A stretch of DNA of 64,000 bases from Lineus longissimus (taxonomy: Eukaryota; Nemertea; Pilidiophora; Heteronemertea; Lineidae), in NCBI RefSeq assembly GCF_910592395.1, contig NC_088321.1, positions 9,922,001 through 9,986,000 of the forward strand, in the 5' to 3' direction. Numbering within the stretch: position 1 is the first letter of the stretch; each line of letters starts with the position of its first letter. Made by a program: the position numbers and the translations under genes. This document shows positions 39,370 through 51,741 of this stretch, in pieces. The notes under the pieces were generated by a model. It searched no databases. It saw nothing but the letters and a program-made list of their open reading frames with translations, and was not told where the DNA came from.

Positions 39370-40984
39370 TTTTGACTCACCGTAGGGGAGTCTCTACAAT
39401 AGTGAGTTTTTGCAAAACCCCGAAACGCCAATGTGAACGCCTGTCCCATTGTTCTACATCATGATCAGCAGCTCGAACAAGGCGATTAGGCATTCGCGTT
39501 GGCGTTTCGGTGGCTTTGCGAAAGTTTCCAAATACCGCAGTCTCCGGCGTCCGTCGTCGTCGTCTGTATCCTGTTTGAAAACAGATCGCAAGGGCTATGA
39601 ACTTGGAACTTTGTACATAACCCCTGGGGCAGGTATCCTCCGACACTGAATTACCACCTGGTCTAATTCTTCACTTGGGCACCAAAGGTGTGAAAACCTA
39701 AAGAGTGAGTTATCTTGCTTCTCCTTCGGTCACCTTGGTCACAATGGTGTACATCACAATGCGGTGTACTGCACTGACATGCGGTAATTTAGCAGCATTC
39801 ATTTACACTGTCCACAATTGTGAATCCAAAGGCTTTCTGTAAGTATGAGTCAGACTGTGCTAATTTATATCAGATGATAAACGTTGGGGAATCTACATGC
39901 TTGACACTTGGAGTGGCCCCTCTTGAAACTGGTGTCACACTTTTTTCACCCTTACAATACAGAAAGAAAAGTAGTCAGTGCTCATAGAAGGTTTTGGGCA
40001 TGTTTGTTTACCTTAGAAGGGGCTGAGTGCTTAAGGAACAATCCCTTGGATTGTGATTGTATGAAAAACTACTTGAAACTTGGAACACATGACCTTCTAG
40101 GTCAGATCACCTCTGACACTGACTCGGTCCAATCTGATTCTCCATTTGGCCACCAGGGGGCAAAACTGAAAAGGTAAAAAGTGCAATATTTTGCTTATTG
40201 GTCAGACTTGTTTTCGATGATATGTTTAAGCAAGCATATGTCACGTTAATACCGATTTTGATTTGACCAACCTTTCAAGGTTGCAGATGTCAAATGGCGT
40301 TAATTGGTCGTTAGGCTTTAACTAGGGCACCTTTCTTAACTGCAGTGAACATTGATCTCACATTTGGTAACTATGTACGGTACCCTATAGTAAGGTCATC
40401 CCAGGGACCGAAGTTCGGTTCGCTTTGATTCACAATTCAGGGGGCAAAATCTGAAAACCTTAAAAATGCGATTAATTGATTATAATTAGTTGCCCGATTG
40501 CCACCAATCTGATATCATGGGTACATCTAACCACCATACAGTATTATAATATGTCACGTTGGTTTTTTACTTGACCTACATTTCGCGGTCACAGACTAGG
40601 TTAAATGGCATAAAATATCCAATTGGCCATACATAAACTGTACTATAGCATGTTTCTTAACCAACATGAATTCCTATAACCAAATAACTATACGGTGAGC
40701 AAAATGGCCCTTGGCCTTTTCGTTTTAAGCGAGAACAATTAATGAATGGTTTGTTTCAAACATATTTTAATAACTGCACAGTTGCGGGTGCAATAGGAAC
40801 TACCAAGTTAATAAATGTTAAGACTATGTGGAAGCTCAAATACATACAGCCTGTGAAAATTTCTGCACGGCCTTACGTAATATGCCACGTTTTCATTGTT
40901 AATCTAAACATAGTGGTTGGGCTCAAGTGATACGAAGTCGACGATCATGTCTGATTGACGATCAGTCATTTTGAAAACAGTGTG

Positions 40985-41290
40985 CACGTGTGCATATTGA
41001 TGGAGGTCGTGCGTTCGATTCTCGGAAGGGTCACCGCTGTTTCGTCTTTGTGTCCTTGAGCAAGCCACTTAACCCTACTTGCTTCTCTCCACCCAGGAGT
41101 AAATGGGTACCTAGCTGGCAGGGATGGCAAACTATGAATGTTAGTCCTGAGCGCTGTATAGCTGCAGCTCGGACCTGTGATACTTCCAGAGAGTAGAGCT
41201 TGAATCACGAATGCACAGGTCAATAGCTAGGGGTAATAATGTGAAGCGCTTTGAGCGACTGAAACCAGTTGGATTTATGATTATTATTAT
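40985..41290 (+). mobile_element. Diverged SINE copy
   Basis: Retains the box-B-like cgttcgattctcg (about 41011-41023), then gagcaagccacttaaccct, tctccacccaggagtaaatg, ggtacc, aagcgctttgagcga and an att-repeat tail. It belongs to the same family as 14799-15110; the A box is degraded. Confidence 0.8.
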
Positions 41291-41479
41291 GTTAGAGGTC
41301 ACGTCAAGTAACGGCCAAGGCGATTTAACGGAAACTGCGGGTTCTACAGAAACTTGGCTTTCCATCCTAAAAACTGTATGAAAATATCGATATTAAATAT
41401 ATGATAAAGATAAGTAATATTTGCCACGTTTGTCTTCTCCTCACCGCGGCCGATGTGTAAATGGGCCTCACGCATGTTG

Positions 41480-41712
41480 CGGTTGGAACAGACCTGAGGA
41501 GCATTGACCGCTATTACTCAATCTTCAATGTTGTACACATGCACATCTGCTCTGGTCTCCTGACAGAGAGGTCGCGGATATGAATCCTTCAAAAGCACTT
41601 TCCTGTCAGTAGCTTCTCCGTGGCAACCCTGGAAGCTTCTGTGATGGTGAAGCGCGTTGAGCAAAGATCTGACTATGGAAAAGTGCTATATAAGAATTGA
41701 ACAATAAAATTG
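41480..41712 (+). mobile_element. SINE tail fragment, related family
   Basis: Ends with gatggtgaagcgcgttgagc and aagtgctatataagaattg, parallel to the tail of the other SINEs. The head is unrecognisable. Confidence 0.55.
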
Positions 41713-43946
41713 TTTACACACTTGAGAATAACATGTCCAATAGTGTAGAGTGAACCTCAAAAATGATCTTAATAGATTCTGTGACCCCTAGGACCTATAA
41801 TTCGATACCAAGATATTCATCCTGTGTCAAATACGAAGCGAGATTTAGCCCACAATATGTTTTGGCGATCCTTCTTTGACGTCACATTTTGAACCTTTAC
41901 GGAACCTAAACCTTCCGAAAACTTTGACATGTTGTTCACAAGTAACGCGGAAACACCATAAAATGTTTTCTATCATTTTAAGGGGGGGGAGCAGGTGCCA
42001 TATTGTCCCCAATGTGACAGAAAATCCAGACTTCCCCGTAATTTTCAGAGTTGTGACCTTCAAATTACAGGTCATAGGTCACCAAATTTAAATACCCCAT
42101 TCATATTACCTTTCAAAAAACATCAGGGGGTCCCAAAGAGTTGATTCCAGTTGCACTTTCATTTATAACTGTTTCGGGTGGTAATCTTTTAAGCATTTCT
42201 TCGTGAAAAGTGCTAGATGTTAGGCTCAACCCCTTTTGGTGCCCTTTTGACCTCTGGTGGCCTTGAAGGTCAATTAATCAAATTTTATTCAATACCACCT
42301 TGAAGCTTACATTAAGACAATGACTAGTCATAGAATGTTCTACTGCTACGCTTTAGCCAATTTAATTTCCCCTACTCCCCAAAAATAGGCTTTGGTGATG
42401 CTGTCCCTCTATCACAAAAACGTGTCTGGAGAAATTGCGCAATTGAGTTCATCTGTCAAATAACAGTTTTTATATGTCCATGTCACCCACCGACATGGTC
42501 CATGGGTCAAATGAAACGGCCAGGGGCCATTGTGCTCACCGTATAGATATTTGGTGGTTAGGAATTCATCCTGGTTAAGAAACATGCTACATGTATATTA
42601 CATGAATATTGGTCAAATCAAATTCAGTATGACATGTGATGTATCGTTGCTTGGAGTACCTACCATAAAAATATCATCGAAAAACAAGTCGCTAATAGGC
42701 GAGATATTGTACTTTTTACCTTTTTTAGTTTGGCCTCCTGGGGGCCAAGCCTAGTCTAGGAGCAGATCGGATCGAAATTCGGTGTCCAAAGATACATGAC
42801 AGAGGGAGTCATGTGTACCAAATTTCAGGTTCACAGCTTTAGCGGTTAAAAAACGTGCAATAGTTACACTCAAATGGCCAATTTACGCCATTTGACCTAT
42901 GTGACCTTGAAAATTAGGTCAAATCAAAAAACCCGTAGGTTATGTGATGCATCCTTGCTAGGAGTACCTAGCATAAAAAAATTGAAAACAAGTCACTAAT
43001 AAGCGAGATATTGCACTTCTTTACCATAAAAATTTCATCAGTAAGCGAGATATTGTACTTTTTACTTTTACTTTTTTGGCTCACCGTAGGGGAGTCTATA
43101 CAACACCGCTGTGTCCGTTGTCCGTCGTCGTCGTCGTCGTCTGTCGTCGTATCCTGTTTCAAAAACAAACAGTGGCACCTTTCTTAACCACTGGGGCTGT
43201 GAACTTGAAACTTTGTAAAAAAGACCCCCCCCAGCTCAGGTGACATCTGACAATGAATTTCGGTCCGATCTGATTCTTGACTTGGCCACCAGGGGGCCAG
43301 AAGTGGAAAACCTAAAAATGTGATATCTTTCTTATGAGTGATTTGTTTTCAATAACATTTTCAAGGTTGGTTCTCCTAGCAAGGACACATCACATATCAT
43401 ATGAGTTTGTGATTTGACCTGCTTTTCAAGGTCAAAGAGGTCAAATGGCGTAAATCGGTCGTTTGAGTGTAACTATGGCACGTTTCTTAACCACCGAAGC
43501 TATGAACTTGAAATTTGATACACATGACTCCCTACGTCATGTTTCCTCGGACACTGAATTTTCATCTGATCTGGTACTCAACTTAGCCACCAGGAGGCCA
43601 AAACTAAAATAGATAAAAAGTGAAATATCTCGTTTATTAGTGACTTGTTTTTGATGATATTCTTATCGTACTTACTCCAAGCAACGATACCTCACATGTC
43701 ATACCGAAAACGAGTCGCTTATAAGCGAGATATCACACTTTTTAGGGGGTTTTTGGCCCCCTGGTGGCCAAATCGATAATCAGATCAGACTGAAAGTCAG
43801 TGTCAGAGGTCACTTGACCAGGGGGTTATTTGTGAAGAAGTTTGTAGCCCTAGCAGTTAAGAAACGAGCCAGTATTACCGGATACAGACGACGACGACGA
43901 CGACGGACACTGCGGTGTTGTAGAGACTCCCCTACGATGAGCCAAA

Positions 43947-45960
43947 AAGGACAGCAGGGGAAGTGCTTTTTTGCACTTTCTGACTAATAATACAACTACT
44001 CGCCGTTGTGTAGAAATATATAGAAACACTATAGTATGTCCAAGAAAGTTTGTCGAATTAAATTTGATAAAAGTGGCTGTACATCGCAGCGATAGGGTTA
44101 ACATAAGATCTTATCCAAAAGGTTACTTGTCATTGTGACGGGTGGCGTAGAATTACTGCCCACGCGGAACTACTAGACGTAACGCACCGCTCGCGGTTCA
44201 CTGCGTTGGGCACATTTGTAACACCATGCCGAAATTATGCAAAGCCGTTGGTGATAATTGGTTTTAAAGCCGTTTTTGAAAAGGTATGAACTGCCGTGCG
44301 TGGTCGACTGATCGTGTTTGGCGTGGATTGTTTTACTCGTTTTCAGATTTTATTTTCTGAAGGTTAGATTTTTTCATTTATTGACATTTGTCAACAGTTT
44401 CATCAAAATTGGAATTTTTTTGTGAATCAAATTTGTTTGTTGTTTGCCCTAAGGTTACGAAGTAAGGAGGCCCTGACGCCATGCCCGGTTGAAGGTGAGC
44501 GGGTCATTGTCCTGCCGTACAATGGCTTGAAGTGGGCTCCACTGTTTTTCTATCCAGTAATTCATACACTTTTTTCTCGGTTTTAAACGACCAGTTCAGA
44601 GTGTAGTTTGTCCATCACCTTTTCAAAAATGATGCGGTCATAATAGCACTCAGGCCAATTCCGAGCATAGGCCTTAGCTTTGCCGCTTATTGAAGAAATG
44701 GTGTCGATTTCTAGTGATTCGTCAGAATACCAGAATGATAACCAGCAGGTTATGTCAAATCTGTCAATTCATTGCTGAACTAAACAATCCAGACAAAGTT
44801 CGTGCTTGAATACATGATGTGGCTATGCAGTATTATAATCGTGGGTTGGGGCATGGCCAACGGACTGGTCGTCTAGAACCGAGAATAAAGTATGCAAGAG
44901 GATATGTACACAGTTGCATAGTTTTATGTTTACAGCGTTTTATATTAATATTCATTAGGCTCATTGTAAAGCCCCGCCTTTGATTTTATGCTAACTGATG
45001 TGAATCCCAGCAAACATTTTCTCTTGAACACACAACATGCTGTGTATACAATGTACAAGCACGCGCATTGCCTAGAGTACACAGCAGGCTTCGTTGGCTG
45101 GAGAAAACTGTTTTGGTCATATGGCACACATGGCATCCAAAAAGCGGGGCTCCATGGGGGGGGGGTCATAGCCAGATATATAATGGGGTAAGAAACATGA
45201 CCACAGGAGGTTCTAGAGTGCCGTATTACAAACGTGGTGTTGCTCCTGATACCAAAGGAGAGATTTTTGGATGGCGGGAAAGGATGAGAATTTGGCCCCA
45301 ACTTGAAAGGAAGCGGCGTGTTCTTCCACCGCCACCGCCATTTTTTCTCCAGGTAACGTCATTGATGACGCGGTTATGTTATTTCGTCTCTGCCGTGCAT
45401 GCAATCAACTTGTTCCTGCGTACACAGCATACTTCGTTCATATATTGACCCTCTTCAGACGGATGGTGCCGCATAAATGCCAGTTTAATTCGACGAACTT
45501 TCTGGGACACACTTTAAATACCGGGTTTCAGGAAATTCGTACGCATAATATCAGCACCACGGCATTGTGTATGTCTGCATTTCTTTTTTCCTGGATCACC
45601 AGAAATTACGAACGGCGTACCCTTTTTAAAGCTTGCAGAGAAAACGAACATGCAATGACACAAAGGCATCAATTGAAATGCATGATGTGATAAGATAGTG
45701 CTAAAACATATACAACACAGGTGTGACATTCTCCCATCCTAAATGTACATAGCAACAACAAACGCCTTTCGTCATGACTTGTTGTTTGATTAAGTATAGA
45801 AAGGGAAATCGTATAATTTGATCAAACAATGTAACACGGTTTTCATTTTAAGAGTTGCAGTTATCTTAAAGTGATACTATAGGCAAGAGGTAGGTAGGTC
45901 AAATTAAGTCACGCAAAGGTCTCTCCTCAATTGCAGCACATCGAAACTAGTGCTAGTCCG
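43947..45960. other. No recognised gene
   Basis: Scattered short frames only. G9 at 45158-45166 marks a simple repeat. Nothing could be assigned. Confidence 0.5.
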
Positions 45961-45970
45961 TGGAATACAA

Positions 45971-46812
45971 CTTAAAGCTGAACTGCATGCACAAAACCAG
46001 AGCGTCCCATGCGGCAATAGTGAGAAATTCAAACGACCGAAAGGTCCTTCTGAATACGGCCTGAAACATGATAGACCTCCAATGCTTCGATGTGCTTGAT
46101 TTCGCAAACCAGCAAGCCACAGGACGATGCGGACAGTCTCGGAGAATTATGGAGGAGAAGAAAATCTAAATCATCTCCAGGGATTCGAAGCCGGGAACTC
46201 GGGCTCAGAATACGACCGCTCTAACCGTCTGAGCTAGGGGGCTTTCTTGTGAACTGCTGCCAGCAAATATATCTTATATGAATGGCGATTATGCATTATT
46301 TTTTAGAGATGAACCAGAAATTTGCTCAAGTACATGTAATAGAAGAAGATACCAAGACAAAGGCGAACATTTCTGAGAGAAAACGTAAACTCCGCATACT
46401 TAATCACGCACAGCAAAGAAAATATGACTTTCTTCCTGCAGTTGCCCACTGGAAGCCGCTCAAAGATGTTGAACGAAGATAACACACAAATGTTTGCACA
46501 TTCCATAAAGGTGTATAAAACGACAGGCATTTCAAGCAGCCCAATAGCCTTGAGGATAAGAGTGTTGGCAAATAAAACCAGAGATCTCGAGTTCGCGTCC
46601 CGATGAGAGGACTTTTTATATTTTTTTCTTCCAGAATTCTCTGCGAAGGTCCGCATCGTCCCACAGCTTGCTGGTTTGTGAAATCAAGCGCATCGAAGCA
46701 TTGGAGGTCCATCATGTTTCAGGCCGTGTTCAAAAGGGCCTTTCGGTCGTTTGAATTTCTCACTATTGCCGCATGGGGTGCTCTGGTTTTGTACATGCAG
46801 TTCAGCTTTAAG
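45971..46812. mobile_element. Fold-back element A with long inverted arms
   Basis: Arms 45971-46165 and 46617-46812 are inverted copies (taaagctgaactgcatg...). On the minus strand at about 46180-46245 a tRNA-like segment reads ccctagctcagacggttaga ... ggcttcgaatcc with A- and B-box-like motifs. A second, more decayed tRNA-like stretch lies at 46550-46605. The same arm family forms element B at 47313. Confidence 0.7.
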
Positions 46813-46859
46813 CAATAGGAAAATGGAACTACGACAATCCACGACGTTTTTTTTTAAAC

Positions 46860-47110
46860 GACCCCAAAAACATTGTCTTTGGCATTATTTTTAGGAAAAA
46901 GACAATTCCTAGAGGCATTTGAGCTCAATTTAAAAAAAGACAATTCCTAGAGCCATTTGAGCTCAATTTCAGTAAAAAGGCAATTTCTAGGAAAACGAAT
47001 TTCCCTATTACTACTATGATTCCTTGTAAATTGATATTTTCCCTAAAATTAATGCAAAAAACAATGTCTTTTTCCTAAAATTTATGCCAAAAACAATGTT
47101 TTTGAGGCCT
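46860..47110. repeat. Tandem direct repeats (aaaagacaattcctagag)
   Basis: About three units of 35-60 bases (aaaaagacaattcctagagg, catttgagctcaattt) in the + direction, then a pair of cctaaaattaatgc/cctaaaatttatgc. No gene. Confidence 0.7.
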
Positions 47111-47312
47111 TTTTAAAAACTGTCTTGGATTAGTCCTACCATTTTTCATATTACCAGGGTTTAACAATAAACATTTGTTTTACCTTATAAGTTAAATTTG
47201 GTGGCAAAAATACTTGTTAACTTACGGGCGTTCATAGCCACGCCAGAGGTCAAGTATTTTTTTTTCAGACGAAAGGTATCTGCGAAACTACGAAACGAAA
47301 GCTATCTCAGCT

Positions 47313-47726
47313 TTAAAGCTGAAATGCATGAACAAAAACAGAAGCGTCCATGTTTTTAAAAAAGAGAGAAATCCAATCGTCCGAAACACCCTTCAGAAGT
47401 CTGCCAGAAACATGATAGTCAACGCCGAAACAGTGGCGCTGCCGTCAGTCTGTAGCAGAAAACCGGAAGTACTGGATCATGAGTGTAAGTACATGTACAA
47501 GTGCACATAGGCCATGTTCTGTATGCGGGCGGCCTGCAATGTACATGCATTGTGTGCGTGTGTCCTGATGATAACCTGGAAAAAAAACAAACGTCGACAG
47601 CGCCACTGTTTCGGTGTTGACTATCATGTTTCTGGCAGACTTCTGAAGGGTGTTTCGGGCGTTTGGATTTCTCTCTTTTTTAAAAACATGGACGCTTCTG
47701 TTTTTGTTCATGCAGTTCAGCTTTAA
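47313..47726. mobile_element. Fold-back element B, same family as A
   Basis: Arms 47313-47443 and 47592-47726 are almost exact inverted copies (aagctgaaatgcatgaac...). The short spacer (47444-47591) has no gene. It is better preserved than element A, so perhaps more recently mobile. Confidence 0.75.
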
Positions 47727-47872
47727 CACCATAACATGTTTTCTCTCATACGAAAGTTATTTATGAGATCCTTCATTGATGTAAGGAGATATTATCTCAA
47801 CATAAACAGACATGGTCATGTCTCTCTCTCTACACATATCCATCACAGGGGTATTACATTTTCTAATTGATT

Positions 47873-47900
47873 CTATGTAGGCGCCATACATAGAAACAAT
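47873..47900. repeat. Near-palindromic repeat, downstream of pogo gene
   Basis: ctatgtaggcgccatacat... matches 50141-50168 upstream of the gene with three differences. Both contain GTAGGCGCCATACATAG. They bracket the pogo gene and may belong to the element's ends. Confidence 0.6.
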
Positions 47901-48326
47901 TTGTGCGTAATACTTTAATTCCTTGCGAATAAGAACCGATCCTGGCCACCAGTGAGGCCTAACTTGTCCCGCCCACGACATGTGAGTAGGCGTGCTTGAT
48001 TTGACTACATGAATAGGCTTCGGGAATTGACATAAAGGGGAATTCTTTATCGATGTCGTTGACTTGTGGTCAAATCCCACCATGTTAACCCTTAGTATAC
48101 CATAATGGGAAAGATGGTTACACACTGTTTCAATTTTATGCTCGGCAGGGTGACGTCGGTGAAGGAATTTTGAATGCATTTTAACCTCTAAGAAAAAAGC
48201 AAGTTTTGCGGATGCCTGCAAGAAACAAGATTTGATGTGGTCATTTAATGGCAAAATGAACACTTCTACAGGGTAGCCCAAAAAAGGTAATGGCATGAGA
48301 CGGCTTCAAGAAGCCTGCAGGTCCTG

Positions 48327-49834
48327 TTATTCATCAGGGTCCTCGACAAGGTCTTCCTCTGGCAGGTTAAAAAATTCTAGTCCCTCATCGACGTCCCCAG
48401 CAGGTTGTTCGAGATCTTCTGCCCCAACCAGTGGAACCCCACGCCCAATACCAGCAGCATGAAATGAATTTTGCACCACCTGTTCGGGTACTTCCTGCCA
48501 TGCGTCTCGGACAAGGCGTGTCACTTCTAAAATTGAAATCCTTGGACAATTTCCATCCGGCGTCGTGTGTTCCTGTTTCCACAATCTCCATAGCAGACGA
48601 AGACGGACTTTGAAGCTGTGGATGACAGAAACATCCAAGGGCTGCGCAATGGGGGTACAACCTGGTGGAATAAACTCAATAACACCGCCATTCTCAATGA
48701 TGAGAAGGGCAACTTCTTCTGTAAGATGCACACGGCAGCGATCCCATATGAGAAGGAAAGGTAGATACCCGTCTTCCTGGTCGTCCTGGTCCTGATGCAT
48801 GAAGGGGATGAACACCTCTCCGAGGTAATCTAACATAACATTTGCTCTCATCCACCCCGTTGGTGATTGTGCCACGACTACATCTTCAGGCAGATTGTCT
48901 TGAAGCTCTTGCCATGCGGCTGCAGTTGGACGTCTGAAGGTGATGTGCGGGGGTAATTTTCCCCCTGCCATTGTGACTGCTAAAGTGACGGTACATCCCA
49001 GCCTAGGATTGCCCCACGAAGATTTGATATCAATCTGCGTTGCCCCTGTTCGGTTGTAGGTATAACTGCCATGGTTGTCAAAAAGGGTGAAAACCTCGTC
49101 TACATTTGCCACTTGATAATCTTCATAATGTTCATGCTGTTCATGCACGCTTTCCCTAAATGCAGCTACTAGGGCGTCAGCATTATCTGGCACCTGTCGG
49201 CTGTCCTTGGTCTTCCTTCTAAGGGAGATGCTGTACCTTTTCTTAAACCCTGATAACCAGCCATTTGATGCTGTAAAGTGAGATTTCCGTGGGTAATCGT
49301 TCAATATACGGGTCTGTTCTGCAATAGCCAATCCAACCCACCACTGTTGATACAGTTCCCTCGATGCATCTTTGATGTTGTGATGTGATATCGCCATTCC
49401 CAGGGCACGCCTCTCATCGAGCCAATCAGCCAGGTCTGCCTCCATCTCTTCGTATAGGCCTAAAAGATAACAGTTCATTTTACTCTGTCAGCAAATCACT
49501 AAATTTGTTCTTTGCCACATTCCATGCAAAAATGCATCCTTCAGTTTCCCTTCACTTTAGCTGTACCCTTAATGTTCAGGGGGCTTTGCCATGGTTCCCT
49601 AGACTTACCAGTGCCACGTTCTCTCCACGCTAATTCTGAACCCTTGGCTTTTGACGATGCTCTATGATGATGAATGTCATCCTCACTCATTAACCATTTC
49701 ATCATTGTAGATTTTGGCAAACGGTTTGTGATGGCAAACGCTCCCACGGTTTCATTACCGGCATGGAAGTCAGCGAGAAGCTTTACTTTTTCGCGCAGAG
49801 TGTAGCGCCTGCGTCTTCTAGGATGTTCAGCCAT
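48327..49834 (-). CDS. pogo/Tigger-type transposase, two exons, apparently intact, 452 aa
   Basis: A Tc1/mariner-superfamily transposase of the pogo (CENP-B-like) branch, nuclear. Exon 1 is 49834-49609: MAEHPRRRRRYTLREKVKLL with a psq-type helix-turn-helix through LPKSTMMKWL. It ends at donor gtaagt. Exon 2 is 49459-48327 after acceptor cttttag; the phases agree. It contains the second CENP-B DNA-binding domain (FTASNGWLSGFKKRYSISLRRKT), then DDE motifs: Asp in VANVDEVFTLFDN, Asp in FLLIWDRCRVH, and the third acidic in PIAQPLDVSVIHSFK. No stop or frameshift. The acidic end (EEDLVEDPDE) is typical. It could be an active transposase or a domesticated gene. Lack of visible long terminal repeats leaves this open. 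Confidence 0.85.
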
Positions 49835-50140
49835 AGTGCAGACAGACAATCCCAGAATTACCCTTCCTTTTATTCTCATCCTGGTCCACATAACCATTTC
49901 AGCATTTCAGTAACTAACATGTCTCATTGCATCACAGAAGAAACCACAGATTGTGTCACGCAATAACTGGTGCTAGGCCTGGTCTCGCCTATATGCATAT
50001 GAATGGCAAGGGCGGCTGTCGTATGCATTATGACATTGGTGGATCTGCCCAGACAAAAATGGCCGCTGGTTCTTATTCGCAAGGTATTAAAGTATCTGTG
50101 TATGCATATGTGGTGAGATTCATGAGAAACGAGATTATTC

Positions 50141-50168
50141 CTAAGTAGGCGCCATACATAGGAACAAA
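50141..50168. repeat. Near-palindromic repeat, upstream of pogo gene
   Basis: Partner of 47873-47900 in the same orientation. The core ggcgcc is self-complementary, so each copy can also be read inverted. Confidence 0.6.
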
Positions 50169-50761
50169 GACACATTTAATTCACACCATCTCACATTTGA
50201 ACAACCCTACTCAAATTGCATATTGTCTTCTCCCACTTAACCGAGCGCGGCAGAATCGTAATATGAGTCCAAATGAATAGGCCGATTTTACTGGTGGCAC
50301 GCGAACATAAGAAAGAACAGCCACAGCTGATAACTGACTCCCTGTTCTTGGGCAATGCCAATGCCTTCCACGTAAGTGGATAAAAGACATGAACATTGAC
50401 ATGGGGTAGTCCTGTACTGAATGAATGAATACATTACAACTAGCGTCCTCATTTTATGCCCACAGTGTTGATTGACCAGAAATTTCTAATCTGGGGTCTA
50501 TGATAAAGCCAGCTTCATGGGTCTGCAGATTGTCCCAATAAAGAAGTCTTGCTGTCAACTAATAAATTAAAGAAGATCACAGATTTACTTATAAATTTAC
50601 CAATCAATTTTATTATCCAAACGGGGTTTACACGTCATCATCAATAACATAATCATCCTCTTCTCCTTCCGAAAACTCAATCCCCTCAACAAACTCCTCA
50701 ATCTGATCATTTACCATCTATACCCCCTCCCCGACTTCGTCATCGTCCTCAGGAACTAGGC

Positions 50762-51330
50762 CACTGGCTCTCTAACCGTTCATAATTGTCTGTTGTGTGA
50801 CCCTCTCCCAGCCGAGGCTGATCATCCTGACCACTTCCCGCCTGGTGATCCGCTCACAATGTCCTTGATCATCGGTGTGGCCGATTTTCCACACTTTCCA
50901 TATGGTCCTCAGGTGGTACTTGAAGCTCCTCTTTACGCTCAAGTCCAAGAGCTGCAGCAGCGAAGTACATCGTCCTGGGATAAAAATGTCTGTCCCATTC
51001 TCTGCGGTGATTGCATCACGAAACTGCTGAGTCACCGTGCATCCAAGTTTGGGGTTGCCTTGGGATGATCTAATGTCAACTTTCTTAGACCCAGTCGCTT
51101 CGATCCGTTCTTGATCTTGGCACCATGTCGAACAACACGAATGTCTCATTCATGTTGATGATGACATCAAAATCAGCGTCTCTGATGAGGTCCGCAAACT
51201 CTCCCCGGTAGTAGTCGGCAACCAAAGCCTGGGCGTTGTCAGGTAATCCCCTTGAATCTTTGGTCTTCCTTCGATAGCTCATTTGTTTCCTGAAATGAAA
51301 TTTGCATATTATCAAAATTCACCGAATGCA
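50762..51330 (-). pseudogene. Decayed second pogo-type transposase
   Basis: Pieces correspond to the intact protein at 48327-49834: RRKTKDSRGLPDNAQALVA, IINMNETFVLFDM, KVDIRSSQGNPKLGCTV and LDLSVKRSFKYHLRTIWKV. The middle, including the second catalytic Asp, is deleted, and the N-terminal domain is absent or unrecognised. Frames shift at least once. Confidence 0.85.
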
Positions 51331-51741
51331 ATCCATTCCGTACGTTAAGGCCGATCCATGCAACAGAGAAATAAAGTTCACCTTTCCATAAATTTGCTAA
51401 GCCAATGTGCAGATGCATGGAAAAGGTATCGCAGGGGTCTCTGTTCTTGTCTTTCGGCCTTCGTTTCGATCGGAAGCTATGCCCACCATTGCAGAAATTC
51501 TCTTCCAGTTTGCCCTTCAATATTTTCACCAGAAACAGGAAAAAACCAAGTCTTCGGCGCTCAAGGAACCAGGGGCCTTCTTAGGCCTTAGTAAGCGTTT
51601 ACGTACTCGTAGGTCGTTCTTAGCGAGTTGTGTCATATTCATGAAGCACTCGTAACTTCAATCGATTTCGTAAGTCGTTACTAGTGTTACCTGGGGTGTT
51701 TTCGGGTTCGTAGCGTTTTCATAGACAGTTGGCGACACCTT

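Larger units (their letters stand above)
39370..43946. repeat. Mosaic of related modules bounded by ctcaccgtaggggagtct
   Basis: The end motif ctcaccgtaggggagtct appears at about 39376 and 43080 in one orientation and inverted near 43920-43945. Next to it are (gtc)n/(gac)n tracts. Inside are several diverged copies of a 300-400-base module (ccaccagggggccaaaa, aaaaagtgaaatatct, acctatgtgaccttgaaaat) in both orientations. The last 870 bases (43076-43946) form a compact element with terminal inverted repeats. No transposase; probably non-autonomous. Confidence 0.65.

Noticed and set aside
41845-42075. Antisense/sense pair of 70-76 codon frames
   Set aside because: Non-coding repeat module; no conserved motif and both strands are open by chance.
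46180-46245. tRNA gene on the minus strand
   Set aside because: Only promoter-like boxes fit; there is no full cloverleaf and it is located inside a fold-back element.
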